A DNA stretch of 64,000 nucleotides, from positions 95,630-159,629 of IMG/VR virus record IMGVR_UViG_3300008954_000003. One strand, given 5' to 3'. The translations under genes were made by a program, and so were the position numbers. This DNA is from a virus. Positions 24,850 to 33,130 of the stretch are shown one piece after another. The first letter of the stretch is position 1, and each line of letters begins with the position of its first letter. Below the pieces are notes generated by a model. It worked only from the letters and a program-made list of their open reading frames with translations, searched no databases and was not told the origin of the DNA.

Positions 24850-25126
24850 GCTTGTAAGAGATAAAATACCAGACTTATTCCCAGGGGGACAGTATCATAC
24901 TGCGGACGATGCAGAGTTTAGACAGCGACTCATCGACAAAGTGAAGGAAGAAGTTCAAGAGTTTGAAGAGAATCCTTGTCTTGAGGAAGCCGCTGATATA
25001 TATGAAGTTTTTATGGCAATGATAAGAGCGCACAATATGTTTTTGTCAGATGTTATTTTTGAGGCGCATAAAAAGAAATTAAGTAGGGGCGGCTTTAATA
25101 AAAAAGCTGTATGGGTGAAAGAATGA
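24842..25126 (+). CDS. MazG-like/PRA-PH-like nucleotide pyrophosphohydrolase
   Basis: A 94-aa all-alpha protein. The MTKLVRDKIPDLF opening, then KVKEEVQEFEENP, then EEAADIYEVF and the ending KKLSRGGFNKK match the small NTP pyrophosphohydrolase family with E-x2-E...E-x2-D metal sites. Possible roles are removal of damaged nucleotides or (p)ppGpp control. It sits in the nucleotide-metabolism segment. Confidence 0.75.
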   Translation: MTKLVRDKIPDLFPGGQYHTADDAEFRQRLIDKVKEEVQEFEENPCLEEAADIYEVFMAMIRAHNMFLSDVIFEAHKKKLSRGGFNKKAVWVKE

Positions 25127-25548
25127 ATATTGGAATAACAGGAAGTAGAAAAGAACCAACAGAAAAACAACAACAGGTTCTCAAAGAAAAGCTGAAAGAG
25201 GTTTGCCCCGATTGGATTCACCACGGTGATTGTCTTGGCGCAGATCGAATGGCTCATGATATTGCAGTGAGGTTTGGGATAAAGACGCACATTCATCCCC
25301 CAACTAATGGAAAATATAGAGCCTTCTGCAAGGGAGATCAAAAAGAAAAGAGATATGATTATCTTGTTAGGGATCAAAACATCGTTAACAGAAGCGAAAT
25401 GCTGATCGCAATCCCATCCCATCCAGAAACTTTGCGAAGTGGCACCTGGGCAACGGTACGAAGGGCAAGAAAAAAGGGTATAGAGATCCATATAATATGG
25501 ACAGATGGTAACATCACAATCGAAGGAGAACAAGATGAACAAAGTTGA
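25123..25548 (+). CDS. SLOG/DprA-like Rossmann nucleotide-binding protein
   Basis: A 141-aa protein starting at the ATGA overlap 25123. MNIGITGSRKEPTEKQ, then WIHHGDCLGADRMAHD, HIHPPTNGKYRAF and MLIAIPSHPETLRSGTW are typical of the SLOG superfamily, which binds nucleotides or their derivatives. In phages such proteins may sense or process nucleotide signals. The ligand is unknown. Confidence 0.75.
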   Translation: MNIGITGSRKEPTEKQQQVLKEKLKEVCPDWIHHGDCLGADRMAHDIAVRFGIKTHIHPPTNGKYRAFCKGDQKEKRYDYLVRDQNIVNRSEMLIAIPSHPETLRSGTWATVRRARKKGIEIHIIWTDGNITIEGEQDEQS

Positions 25549-25744
25549 ATGCGGGCCGACTCATTATGAGGGCTGCTCTTGTCATGAGAAGGAAAGAAAC
25601 GACAAGATTGAAAGCCTTGAGGCAAAGAGGGCCATATTAGAAACTCAACTTGAGAAGCTAACCTTGCAGCTTCAAACACAATGGGCAAGAACACAGGTTC
25701 TTGAAAGAGAGATCGAAAGGTTACAACAAGGAGAAACAAACTAA
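25535..25744 (+). CDS. Small coiled-coil protein with CGPTHYEGCSCHE motif
   Basis: A 69-aa protein, ATG 25535 after AAGGAG. The N-terminal Cys/His cluster CGPTHYEGCSCHE may bind metal. The rest is a long coil (ESLEAKRAILETQLEKLTLQ). The cluster recurs in small phage proteins. Function unknown. It ends immediately before nrdJ. Confidence 0.6.
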   Translation: MNKVECGPTHYEGCSCHEKERNDKIESLEAKRAILETQLEKLTLQLQTQWARTQVLEREIERLQQGETN

Positions 25745-27601
25745 ATGGATATTGCAAGCAAAATTTTATCAGACATAACCGTGCATATGAAGTACGCCAA
25801 GTACATTGACGCGATCAATCGTCGTGAAGTTTGGGAAGAACTTGTTGCACGCAATAAATCGATGCACCTCAAAAAATATCCGACCCAAAAATTTGAGATT
25901 TTGAAAAATTATAAATTGGTTGAACAAAAGAAGGTTCTGCCATCGATGAGAAGCTTGCAGTTTGGCGGGAAACCTATCGAAATCAATCCAAGCAGGATTT
26001 TTAACTGTGCTTATTTGCCAATGGATCACCAACTGGCCTTTTGTGAAGTAATGTTCCTTCTTTTGGGGGGAACAGGGGTTGGTTATTCTGTTCAACGACA
26101 CCATGTTGAGAAATTGCCCGAAATTCGCAAACCAAGCGAAAAAAGAACACGGCGATATCTCATCGCTGACTCAATTGAGGGCTGGGCAGATGCGATTAAG
26201 GTTTTGACCAATTCTTACTTCAAGGGTGGCTCAAAGATTCGCTTTGATTATAGTGATATCCGCTCAAAAGGCGCAAGACTGGTCACAACAGGTGGAAAGG
26301 CCCCTGGCCCACAACCGCTAAAGGAGTGCCTTGTCAAATTGGACGGAATGCTCTCTCAAAAGGAGGAGGGTGATAAATTGACCCCAATTGAGGTTCATGA
26401 CATGGTTTGCTATATTGCAGATGCGGTGCTTGCCGGCGGAATCCGTAGAGCAGCACTAATTTCACTATTTTCAGCAGATGACAATGAAATGCTTGCTTGC
26501 AAGACAGGTGCATGGTGGGAAAAGAACCCTCAAAGAGGTCGTGCCAACAATTCTGTTGTTTTATTGAGACACCTCATAACAAGGGAGTTTTTCTTTGATT
26601 TGTGGGATCGTGTCAAAGCATCAGGTTGTGGAGAACCAGGGTTTTATTTCAGCAATGATAAAGACTGGCTTTGCAATCCATGTGCAGAGATTTCACTAAG
26701 GCCAAATCAGTTTTGTAACCTTGTTGAGGTTAACGTATCAGATGTTCAGTCTCAGGAGGAGCTTAACGAAAGAGCAAGAGCAGCAGCATTTATTGCAACA
26801 TTGCAGGCTGGATATACAGACTTTCATTATCTGCGTGATGTATGGCGTCGAACAACAGAGAAAGATGCCCTTATCGGTGTCAGCATGACAGGCATTGCAT
26901 CTGGAGGGGTTTTGACACTTGATCTAAAGCAAGCTGCAAAAATTGTTGTCGAAGAAAATAAGCGCGTTGCAGATTTAATCGGAATTAAGCCGGCTGCAAG
27001 AACAACGTGTGTTAAGCCTGCGGGAACAACGAGCCTTGTGCTTGGAACCAGTTCAGGTATCCATGCTTGGCATGATATGTACTACGTTCGTAGGACCAGG
27101 GTGGGTAAAGGGGAGGCTATATACAAGTACCTCGCAAAGAATCACCCTGAGCTTGTTGAAGACGAATACTTCAGACCACACGACACTGCAATCATTTCAG
27201 TGCCACAAAAAGCACCGGAAGGGGCAATTCTAAGATCAGAAAGCGCCTTGCAGCTTCTCAAGAGGGTCGCAAAGGTTAGCCAGGAATGGATCAAGGGAGG
27301 GCACAACAAGGGCCAAAACTCTCACAATGTATCTGCAACTATTTCCGTGAAAGATGCTGAGTGGGCCGATGTTGGTGAGTGGATGTGGGAAAACAGAAAG
27401 GTTTATAATGGCTTGGCAGTTCTTCCATACTCTGATCACACATATACCCAAGCACCTTTTGAATCTTGTTCAAAAGAAAGGTATGAAGCTCTTATGGCTT
27501 CTTTGACAAAAGTGGACCTCTTGAAGGTCGTTGAGGAAGAAGACAATACAGATCTTCAGGGCGAACTTGCATGTTCAAGTGGACAGTGCGATTTGGTGTG
27601 A
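25745..27601 (+). CDS. nrdJ: Adenosylcobalamin-dependent (class II) ribonucleotide reductase
   Basis: A 618-aa enzyme making deoxynucleotides. Visible are the specificity-region opening VLPSMRSLQFGG, the first redox Cys in RIFNCAYLPMD, the long catalytic barrel with CNPCAEISLRPNQFCNL carrying the active-site radical Cys, CVKPAGTTSL, and the C-terminal shuttle pair CSSGQC. There is no ATP-cone or small subunit nearby, consistent with a monomeric B12 type. This type works with or without oxygen if cobalamin is available. It is clustered with ThyX and other nucleotide enzymes. Confidence 0.85.
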   Translation: MDIASKILSDITVHMKYAKYIDAINRREVWEELVARNKSMHLKKYPTQKFEILKNYKLVEQKKVLPSMRSLQFGGKPIEINPSRIFNCAYLPMDHQLAFCEVMFLLLGGTGVGYSVQRHHVEKLPEIRKPSEKRTRRYLIADSIEGWADAIKVLTNSYFKGGSKIRFDYSDIRSKGARLVTTGGKAPGPQPLKECLVKLDGMLSQKEEGDKLTPIEVHDMVCYIADAVLAGGIRRAALISLFSADDNEMLACKTGAWWEKNPQRGRANNSVVLLRHLITREFFFDLWDRVKASGCGEPGFYFSNDKDWLCNPCAEISLRPNQFCNLVEVNVSDVQSQEELNERARAAAFIATLQAGYTDFHYLRDVWRRTTEKDALIGVSMTGIASGGVLTLDLKQAAKIVVEENKRVADLIGIKPAARTTCVKPAGTTSLVLGTSSGIHAWHDMYYVRRTRVGKGEAIYKYLAKNHPELVEDEYFRPHDTAIISVPQKAPEGAILRSESALQLLKRVAKVSQEWIKGGHNKGQNSHNVSATISVKDAEWADVGEWMWENRKVYNGLAVLPYSDHTYTQAPFESCSKERYEALMASLTKVDLLKVVEEEDNTDLQGELACSSGQCDLV

Positions 27602-27608
27602 CATTTGA

Positions 27609-27616
27609 CTATTTAT
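27609..27616 (+). promoter_or_regulatory. Candidate late promoter motif CTATTTAT (27632 gene)
   Basis: CTATTTAT lies just after the nrdJ stop, 23 bp before the ATG at 27632, separating early nucleotide metabolism from a presumably late gene. Confidence 0.45.
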
Positions 27617-27631
27617 ATTGGAGAACACACC

Positions 27632-28102
27632 ATGGGCGATGACAATCAACACGCAGAACTTTTAGTTCTTTTGAAAACATTAAATGAAACTGTCGGCAAG
27701 ACGCTAACAACCGTTGAAGAGGTTAAAACATCACTTTCTGACATGAATGCGAGGGTCACATCTCTTGAAACAACAAGATCGAGTCAACAAGTTGAAGACC
27801 AAAGGTTTTGGAACCAGACATGGCCATCGCAAGAAGAGCTTATAAAAAGTGTTGAGGCAAGAGTCCAGGCCATTGAAAGAGAGCGTGTTACAATCAAGAA
27901 GTTTGAAGACATCGAAAGTAAAATAACAACAGCGGCAACACAACTAACGGTATTAAATCCGAGAATAGAAGCTGTTGAGAAAAAAGTTGATGATGTCGAC
28001 AAACTTAGTTCAAAAGTCAAAGTCATCATGGGGGCTCTCATTTTTGTCTCTACAATCATTTCATCGACAGCAACAGCATTAATCGTCAGAGCTTTAGGTT
28101 AA
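27632..28102 (+). CDS. Coiled-coil protein with C-terminal membrane anchor
   Basis: A 156-aa protein, ATG 27632 preceded by GGAG. About 125 residues of coiled coil (EEVKTSLSDMNARVTSLE, then RIEAVEKKVDDVDKLSSKV) lead to one C-terminal membrane helix (IMGALIFVSTIISSTATALIV). The design resembles XhlA-type haemolysin or holin-associated proteins, so a lysis or membrane role is possible. A candidate late promoter lies just upstream. Confidence 0.6.
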   Translation: MGDDNQHAELLVLLKTLNETVGKTLTTVEEVKTSLSDMNARVTSLETTRSSQQVEDQRFWNQTWPSQEELIKSVEARVQAIERERVTIKKFEDIESKITTAATQLTVLNPRIEAVEKKVDDVDKLSSKVKVIMGALIFVSTIISSTATALIVRALG

Positions 28103-28152
28103 CATACAGCCTCAAATCGTGGTACAAACATGGGACCACAAAGGAGTTTGTT

Positions 28153-28413
28153 ATGTCTATCAAGACGAAATCGAGAAAAGAGCACATGGCCGATTACATC
28201 AGAGAATTTGCTGAGTTGGATGTTGTTTCTGAGCAATACAAAGAGAAAAAGAGAGAGTTAAAGAAATCTTATCAGTCGCAAAAATTAACTGGTGAAGATT
28301 TGCGTGTTGCATTGAAGATTTATAGGTTCTTGAAGAAGGATGAAGATTTCTATTCTTTAGTGAGTGACTATGAAAAAGTTGTCGAGCACATAAAAGAGAA
28401 GGGGGAGTTATGA
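28153..28413 (+). CDS. Small charged helical protein, unknown
   Basis: An 86-aa protein, RBS AAGGAG 8 bp before the ATG. Highly charged and helical (SEQYKEKKRELKKSYQSQ), with no Cys or membrane segment. Its stop overlaps the start of the next small gene. Confidence 0.6.
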   Translation: MSIKTKSRKEHMADYIREFAELDVVSEQYKEKKRELKKSYQSQKLTGEDLRVALKIYRFLKKDEDFYSLVSDYEKVVEHIKEKGEL

Positions 28414-28610
28414 TACAAACAATTATCGTTGTTGCTTTGACCATTGCGATTATGCGTGGTTCACTGCAATTAATAAAAGAAGGACTAATGGAGGAGAGAA
28501 ATGAAAATCGTACCGTTCAACAGAACGCTTTTGGTGAAGTTGGAAAATTTGACGAAAAAACAAAGCGAACATTTTGGTTTTATCATACCGGAAGATCCGG
28601 TAACAGCTAA
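28410..28610 (+). CDS. Small membrane protein overlapping the GroES-like gene
   Basis: A 66-aa frame with GGGGGAG before its ATG and one N-terminal membrane helix (MIQTIIVVALTIAIM). The last 35 residues overlap the GroES-like gene in another frame, which is unusual. The N-terminal membrane part is probably real; the C-terminal part may be an incidental extension. Confidence 0.45.
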   Translation: MIQTIIVVALTIAIMRGSLQLIKEGLMEERNENRTVQQNAFGEVGKFDEKTKRTFWFYHTGRSGNS

Positions 28611-28779
28611 AAAGAGTCGGTTTGTTCCGGTTCGTGTTGTCGAGCAATCTGATGATTGTGAAAGAAAATGGAAAGATAAGCTTCTTCTTGTGGAGAGAGC
28701 TTTTTTGCAGAGAATAGATGTTTCAGACGAGGAACTTCATATGATCTCTGAGAATAATGTGAGAGCCCGCATATTGTGA
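28501..28779 (+). CDS. GroES/gp31-like co-chaperonin (divergent)
   Basis: A 92-aa protein, start preceded by GGAGGAG. It follows the GroES plan: MKIVPFNRTLLVKLE (first strand), a mobile-loop-like segment LTKKQSEHFGFIIPED where FII would take the place of the GroEL-contacting IVL, then VPVRVVEQ, KLLLVER, and the ending EELHMISENNVRARIL, which parallels GroES EEVLIMSESDILAIV. Length is close to GroES (97 aa). The phage also encodes GroEL at 44104. T4 gp31 is a precedent for a phage co-chaperonin. Divergent enough that a structure prediction is desirable. Confidence 0.55.
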   Translation: MKIVPFNRTLLVKLENLTKKQSEHFGFIIPEDPVTAKKSRFVPVRVVEQSDDCERKWKDKLLLVERAFLQRIDVSDEELHMISENNVRARIL

Positions 28780-28800
28780 TATTCAAGACTAATTACTTGT

Positions 28801-29898
28801 ATGAATACTAATCGTTGGAAAGAATTTTTAAAAGAAAGTGAAGAGTGGGACCCCGATGATCAAAGTTTTGATGAGTTTTGGGACGATGCAGAGTGGAGGC
28901 GAGATCCCCCAGGCAATGAAGATGTAACCAAACAATTGTCAACGACAAGACCTGGAAGACCACCACACCCAGCAGAGGATCTCCCTGAAGAGCTGACAGA
29001 AACTGAAAAAAACAATGTTCATTGGATAGGGGAGTCTCCGGGGTCTGTTGAGTTCTTTAGAAGAGTTGACGCTTATGACTTCTTGAGAAACGTCAAAAAA
29101 ATTGTTCAAGATAATGAGATTTTGGGACAGGTGAAGATTATTAATTTCCTTGGTGCCGGTTCATTCGGCGCTGTATATGCCCTTGACAACGATCACGCTT
29201 TAAAGCTTTATATTGGCTCCTTTGATCCTCGTTCAGATAATTTTGATGCAGAGGCCAAGTCAGACAGACAAAGATATCAGGAAGAAACTGAAGAGATTTA
29301 TTCAGGGGAAGGCAAACAAACCAACCTTATGATTTATGAAGAGGGGGAGTTGAAGTTACCATCTTGGATTTCACATAAAGTTTTTTATGCAGAAATGCCC
29401 CAGCTTATTCCACTTGGAGATTATTTAGAATTTGAAGTGGACCAAAGAGCGAAAAAGCATGACTATTCATCAGAAGATGTTGAAGGATTAAAAGACAATC
29501 TGTGGATGCAAGTGGAAGGGGACATTCGAGCATATCAAGTGTTCTCTTATTTGGAGCAGTTATTGGAAAAACACCCTGATGACACTGCTGCGAAACTGTA
29601 TACGAGAATGATTCAACAAATCATAGGAGATGAATATTGGGGTGCGGCATTAAACCCCACATTCTTGAAACAATTGTTTCAATTCTTTGTCCTCCTGATT
29701 CAGGAGGGCCACATCTCAATTGAGGAATACCTTATAGGAAGGGCGCACCTTTTTAATAAAGAAATGGCTTTGAGCCTTTATCGACAGATAAGAAAGGTTG
29801 TTCGTGAAAAGGGACCAGCCGCCGTTGCCGATGTCAGAATAGCGAATATCGGCCTGTTGAAGCAGAATCTTTCCGTGCCAATCCTGTTTGATTATTGA
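28801..29898 (+). CDS. Protein kinase-like protein, possible virion/internal protein
   Basis: A 365-aa protein. After an acidic N-terminal 95 residues comes a kinase-like N-lobe: GAGSFGAVYALDNDHALKLY (Gly-rich loop near 118, Lys near 135). The C-terminus VADVRIANIGLLKQNLSVPILFDY has the D-x4-N catalytic-loop spacing and an FDY in place of DFG, as in phage and ABC1-like kinases. The N-terminus MNTNRWKEFLKES resembles the leaders of other late proteins here. No SD is seen before ATG 28801 (CTAATTAC lies only 12 bp upstream), so translation could be leaderless. The substrate is unknown. Confidence 0.6.
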   Translation: MNTNRWKEFLKESEEWDPDDQSFDEFWDDAEWRRDPPGNEDVTKQLSTTRPGRPPHPAEDLPEELTETEKNNVHWIGESPGSVEFFRRVDAYDFLRNVKKIVQDNEILGQVKIINFLGAGSFGAVYALDNDHALKLYIGSFDPRSDNFDAEAKSDRQRYQEETEEIYSGEGKQTNLMIYEEGELKLPSWISHKVFYAEMPQLIPLGDYLEFEVDQRAKKHDYSSEDVEGLKDNLWMQVEGDIRAYQVFSYLEQLLEKHPDDTAAKLYTRMIQQIIGDEYWGAALNPTFLKQLFQFFVLLIQEGHISIEEYLIGRAHLFNKEMALSLYRQIRKVVREKGPAAVADVRIANIGLLKQNLSVPILFDY

Positions 29899-29910
29899 TA
29901 AAATTTGCCC

Positions 29911-29939
29911 TTGACAGAGGCCCCTTTCTTTGAGATACT
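29911..29939 (+). promoter_or_regulatory. Sigma70-type promoter for gene 29962
   Basis: TTGACA (29911-29916), 17 bp, GATACT (29934-29939). The AGGAGAGG RBS and ATG 29962 follow within 25 bp. Confidence 0.7.
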
Positions 29940-29961
29940 GTTCTCACAGGAGAGGATTGTT

Positions 29962-30309
29962 ATGGGATTTATATTTCACAGAGCTGTCGTTGTCACAGGG
30001 TGGGACGACAAGCTTAAAATGGCTCACGAAGCTGCCTTAAAAACATTTAAAAACACATGTGTTTCAAATATCGTTGCGAGTGTATCAAACGGATATGCCT
30101 CATTTTTCATTGCGCCAGATGGCAGCAAAGAAGGGTGGGAAACAAGTAGTGAGTATGATGACATGGCACAGGCTTTTGCAAGGCTGATGACGACTGAGCC
30201 TTGGGGTCCATATTGTGATTGGATATTTATTCGTTATGGAGAGGGTGAACCATATATTGAAGCTTCGAACGGTACAGGTAGTTTGTTTGATGAAGGGAGG
30301 TTATGGTGA
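29962..30309 (+). CDS. Conserved phage hypothetical (FIAPDGSKEGW family)
   Basis: A 115-aa protein; ATG 29962 is chosen because the promoter occupies the longer frame and AGGAGAGG precedes it. It has RAVVVTGWDDKLKMAHEAA, NGYASFFIAPDGSKEGWE and DWIFIRYGEGEPYIE, a pattern seen in small cytoplasmic phage proteins of unknown function. It has a private promoter and probably early expression. Confidence 0.65.
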   Translation: MGFIFHRAVVVTGWDDKLKMAHEAALKTFKNTCVSNIVASVSNGYASFFIAPDGSKEGWETSSEYDDMAQAFARLMTTEPWGPYCDWIFIRYGEGEPYIEASNGTGSLFDEGRLW

Positions 30310-30354
30310 AAAAACTCAATTCGGGCAACTCACGACCAACTCTGGGGAAATAAA

Positions 30355-31089
30355 ATGACTGATTTAAACAAACCAATTTTCCTATATAACGACGACATCG
30401 GTTCGGTGTCTTATGTCCAGCACATGGGAAACGACAAGATGGCAGTCAACGCTGCTCGCGTGTCCTTTGGGCAAGACAACAACAAGCCGTTGACAAAGAA
30501 AGACAAAAAACTGATTAAGTATCTGCTTGAACACAAACATACATCACCGTTTGAACATTCAACAATCACGTTTAAGTTTGTTGTTCCTTTATTTGTGAGG
30601 TCACAGCATCACAGACATAGAACCTGGGCATACAATGAGATTTCCAGACGTTACACAGAGAAAGATATAAAGTTCTATGAACCCGATATGTTCAGAACAC
30701 AACACGAATCAAACAGACAAGCAAGCATCGAGGGTGAGCCAATAAACCCAGGCATAACAGGCAAAGAAGGCCCATCAGGGTTTTGTTGGTCAGGTTTTAG
30801 AGCGGACCTTGGGATGCAAATATTCAACCAGGGAGCTTTGCAGTTTTATGAGGCTCTGTTGCGAGAAGGTGTCTGCCGCGAACAAGCACGAATGGTGCTA
30901 CCTCAGAGCATGTATACTGAATATTATGGTACGGTTAGTTTGCACAACCTGTTGAAGTTCATTGAGCTTCGGACACACGAAGGAGCCCAGTGGGAAATTG
31001 TTAAGGTAGCAGAGGCATTATTGGAAATTGCCACAGATTTATGGCCGGAAGTAATTTCGGCATGGAAGGAAATAAAAGATGAACGGTAA
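30355..31089 (+). CDS. thyX: Flavin-dependent thymidylate synthase
   Basis: A 244-aa enzyme converting dUMP to dTMP with FAD and methylene-tetrahydrofolate. The signature RHRTWAYNEISRRY (RHR-x7-S type) is at about residue 86, preceded by TSPFEHSTITFKFVVPLFVRSQ, here split as the substrate-binding lead-in. CREQARMVLPQSMYTEYYG and FIELRTHEGAQWEI are also family segments. GGGG-AAATAAA precedes the ATG. It acts with NrdJ, dUTPase and the deaminase to supply dTTP. Confidence 0.95.
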   Translation: MTDLNKPIFLYNDDIGSVSYVQHMGNDKMAVNAARVSFGQDNNKPLTKKDKKLIKYLLEHKHTSPFEHSTITFKFVVPLFVRSQHHRHRTWAYNEISRRYTEKDIKFYEPDMFRTQHESNRQASIEGEPINPGITGKEGPSGFCWSGFRADLGMQIFNQGALQFYEALLREGVCREQARMVLPQSMYTEYYGTVSLHNLLKFIELRTHEGAQWEIVKVAEALLEIATDLWPEVISAWKEIKDER

Positions 31090-31288
31090 GTGGTTGTTGT
31101 TGGCTTGGTGCAAATATTACCCAGCAGGGGGATTGAACAATATACGCGGTGTTTTTGACACAGAAGAAGAAGCAGATAGTGTTGCTAGTAAATTAAGAGC
31201 GCAAAAACACGGCTTTGATTATGTTGAGGTTCTTCCGATTGAAGAAATATTAATGAACGCTAGTGACTGGAAGAGTTGGTTGGAATGA
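31079..31288 (+). CDS. Small unknown protein downstream of thyX
   Basis: A 69-aa protein overlapping the thyX end by 11 bp. A compact alpha/beta pattern: WLLLAWCKYYPAGGLNNIRG, then FDTEEEADSVASKL, then FDYVEVLPIEE. Similar small proteins occur in other large phages. Function unknown. Confidence 0.6.
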   Translation: MNGKWLLLAWCKYYPAGGLNNIRGVFDTEEEADSVASKLRAQKHGFDYVEVLPIEEILMNASDWKSWLE

Positions 31289-31506
31289 AAAGCCCATGGA
31301 AAACAGAATTTCGTTGTCGAGGGTGTCGTAAGCCTATAAGCTTTTACACAATGATGTATTCTCATGGAACTTGTCCTATGTGCGGACGCACTTGCAGAAG
31401 CACAGTGTGCGAGACTTATTCTGTGGCGTTTCGCTTTGTTAAGACAGGGCCATGGTGGAAGATTTGGTCTTGGGAGAAGGAGTTTAAGAATGATCGAAAA
31501 CGATAA
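31285..31506 (+). CDS. Small zinc-ribbon protein
   Basis: A 73-aa protein, ATG 31285 overlapping the previous stop. CRGCRKP, then CPMCGRTC, then C form a zinc ribbon, followed by an aromatic basic tail (GPWWKIWSWEKE). Possibly nucleic-acid or membrane interacting. Function unknown. Confidence 0.6.
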   Translation: MKSPWKTEFRCRGCRKPISFYTMMYSHGTCPMCGRTCRSTVCETYSVAFRFVKTGPWWKIWSWEKEFKNDRKR

Positions 31507-31696
31507 TGGTATTACAATCGGAGAACTTAAAAAGTTTTTAGAACAATTTCCTGATGATGGCGAAGTTTGGGTTGTAACAAAACATTTAGGTGGCGGCTGT
31601 GGTCTTACAAACGTTTCTGTAAAAGTAAGCAGGCTAAATAAAGGCGATGTATTGGTAGAAACAAGAGAGAAATTAGAAGGAGTTGAAAATGATTAA
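31490..31696 (+). CDS. Small unknown protein
   Basis: A 68-aa protein, ATG 31490 with GAAGGAG upstream. It contains ITIGELKKFLEQFPDDGEVW, a fold opening found in many small phage proteins, then a beta-rich C-terminus. Function unknown. Confidence 0.6.
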   Translation: MIENDNGITIGELKKFLEQFPDDGEVWVVTKHLGGGCGLTNVSVKVSRLNKGDVLVETREKLEGVEND

Positions 31697-31916
31697 AAAT
31701 CCTGTAAATCAAAAAAGAGTGCGTGTTATAAAAGAACATTGTGAAGGACGTTTTAAGGTGGGCATGGAAGGACTTTGTACGGCAGACCTTCTTTATGAGT
31801 CTCAATATCAAGAAGATACTTTTGCCGTATGGTTTGATGAAAAGGTGCGTGATGTGAGTTTTCATACATTCCAGCAAATGAATGCTAGGGAATATTACGA
31901 GGTGATTGATGAATAA
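31689..31916 (+). CDS. Small unknown protein
   Basis: A 75-aa protein, ATG 31689 preceded by AGAAGGAG. Beta-rich with FKVGMEGLCTADLLYE and TFAVWFDEKVRDVSF, reminiscent of a small SH3-like barrel. Its stop overlaps the next ATG. Confidence 0.55.
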   Translation: MIKNPVNQKRVRVIKEHCEGRFKVGMEGLCTADLLYESQYQEDTFAVWFDEKVRDVSFHTFQQMNAREYYEVIDE

Positions 31917-32286
31917 GTGTAATTATTGTGATTTTAATTACAGTGATATTGATGAACTTGGAGTACACTTAAACGCCAAACATTTTAAATGTATGTGTGG
32001 AACTGTATTTGATATCGATGAGTTTGGTGACGATTTGATTATTTGCAAGCAGTGCAGAAGCAGAAGAGAGAAGAAGAAAGTGGGTGATAGAGTGAAAGAT
32101 GGCCTCATTAATAGAGGTTACGGAACGGTCATAAAAAGAGAACCACTCAATATTGAACCACTGGGCCACTTCTTGGTAACTGTCAAATGGGACGACTCAA
32201 TTGCTGACAGCCCATTTCCAGGCTATGATGATAATACATCAGAAGAATGTGAAGACGATTTGGAGCTAATTGATGACAAAATATAA
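31909..32286 (+). CDS. C2H2 zinc-finger-like protein
   Basis: A 125-aa protein. The N-terminus CNYCDFNYSDIDELGVHLN, then AKH, fits a classical C2H2 finger, followed by CMCG and CKQC, a second zinc site. The C-terminal half (VGDRVKDGL, GHFLVTVKWDDS) looks like an SH3-type barrel with an acidic tail. It may bind nucleic acid or protein. Function unknown. Confidence 0.6.
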   Translation: MNKCNYCDFNYSDIDELGVHLNAKHFKCMCGTVFDIDEFGDDLIICKQCRSRREKKKVGDRVKDGLINRGYGTVIKREPLNIEPLGHFLVTVKWDDSIADSPFPGYDDNTSEECEDDLELIDDKI

Positions 32287-32569
32287 TCCCGAAATCGGAA
32301 AGTCATATAAAGTTGTGGCAAAAGAAAGAGGTGGAAGCCTTCGTATTGAAAAAGAAGTTTTTGTCTATGAAATGAAAGAACAACTTTACTGTACAGGGCC
32401 GACCACACCAATGATTGCACATCACTTTAACACACCGTTAACGTTGTTTGACTTAGAAGAGGGGTTTAAGGGCTCTATAGATTATTATCCTTTTGGTGAT
32501 TATTGGTGGGTAACAGATAGAGAATATCCTGGAAAACATTTTGAACTTGAAGGGCTGGAGGAATTGTGA
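32273..32569 (+). CDS. Small unknown protein
   Basis: A 98-aa protein, ATG 32273 overlapping the previous gene. It begins with a beta-barrel-like IGKSYKVVAKERGGSL and ends in an aromatic acidic segment (GDYWWVTDREYPGK). No motif recognised. Confidence 0.55.
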   Translation: MTKYNPEIGKSYKVVAKERGGSLRIEKEVFVYEMKEQLYCTGPTTPMIAHHFNTPLTLFDLEEGFKGSIDYYPFGDYWWVTDREYPGKHFELEGLEEL

Positions 32570-32799
32570 AAAAGATTTGGAATTGGTTGATTTATGAGGA
32601 AAACTTGATGTGGCTCTTCATATCCCTAGTGGTTATTGTAATGGTAATGGTAATGGGGATGAGGGAAGCGTTTGTTCAAGATAAAATCGTTGAAATGAAA
32701 ATAAACCAATGCATCAAACAATGCCTCCCGTATAAATCAGAATTGTATAGAGGGTATTGTTATTGCGATAAGACCAGGGAGGTTTTGAATGATAATTGA
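32566..32799 (+). CDS. Small membrane protein with C-x3-C...C-x-C motif (copy 2)
   Basis: A 77-aa protein with GTG start 32566 at an overlap, GGAGG just before. One membrane helix (LMWLFISLVVIVMVMVMGM), then CIKQC and CYC 14 residues later. Same layout as genes 23988 and 53534. Confidence 0.7.
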   Translation: MKKIWNWLIYEENLMWLFISLVVIVMVMVMGMREAFVQDKIVEMKINQCIKQCLPYKSELYRGYCYCDKTREVLNDN

Positions 32800-32878
32800 T
32801 AATGTTATATTTGCATTGATTTGTGTTGCGGTTGCTGGATTGCTTTATATAAGCCTTCGCGATGGTGACGATTTTTAG
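32789..32878 (+). CDS. 29-aa single-helix membrane microprotein
   Basis: ATG 32789 follows GGGAGG and overlaps the previous gene. The product is one hydrophobic helix (NVIFALICVAVAGLLYISL) with an acidic end (RDGDDF). Too short for normal gene calling; the RBS and overlap support it. Confidence 0.5.
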   Translation: MIIDNVIFALICVAVAGLLYISLRDGDDF

Positions 32879-32998
32879 CTGTGGTAAGAAGACGCCAAGC
32901 AAAAATGGTGTGAAAGACAGAGTAATTTGGAATATATGAGTAATTTAATTTTAGAATAAAAGATATAGAATCATAGCATAACCATGGAGGGTTTTGTT

Positions 32999-33130
32999 AT
33001 GGACATGTCAGTTATGTCGGAATTGTTTTTGAGCGTGTTGATTTTTGCACCCGGTGCAGTATTGCTCGGAGCAACAGGTTTTGTTGGTGTATTGATTCTG
33101 CTTGAAAAGATGGGGGTTTTAGGAAAATGA
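32999..33130 (+). CDS. 43-aa membrane microprotein
   Basis: ATG 32999 follows GGAGGG. It is hydrophobic almost throughout (ELFLSVLIFAPGAVLLGATG, then FVGVLILLE) and could form two short helices. The 120 bp before it are non-coding. It overlaps the next gene at ATGA. Confidence 0.5.
   Translation: MDMSVMSELFLSVLIFAPGAVLLGATGFVGVLILLEKMGVLGK

Noticed and set aside
28119-28139. GTGGT/ACCAC hairpin before gene 28153
   Set aside because: Only 5 bp with a long loop and no T-run; not convincing as a terminator.
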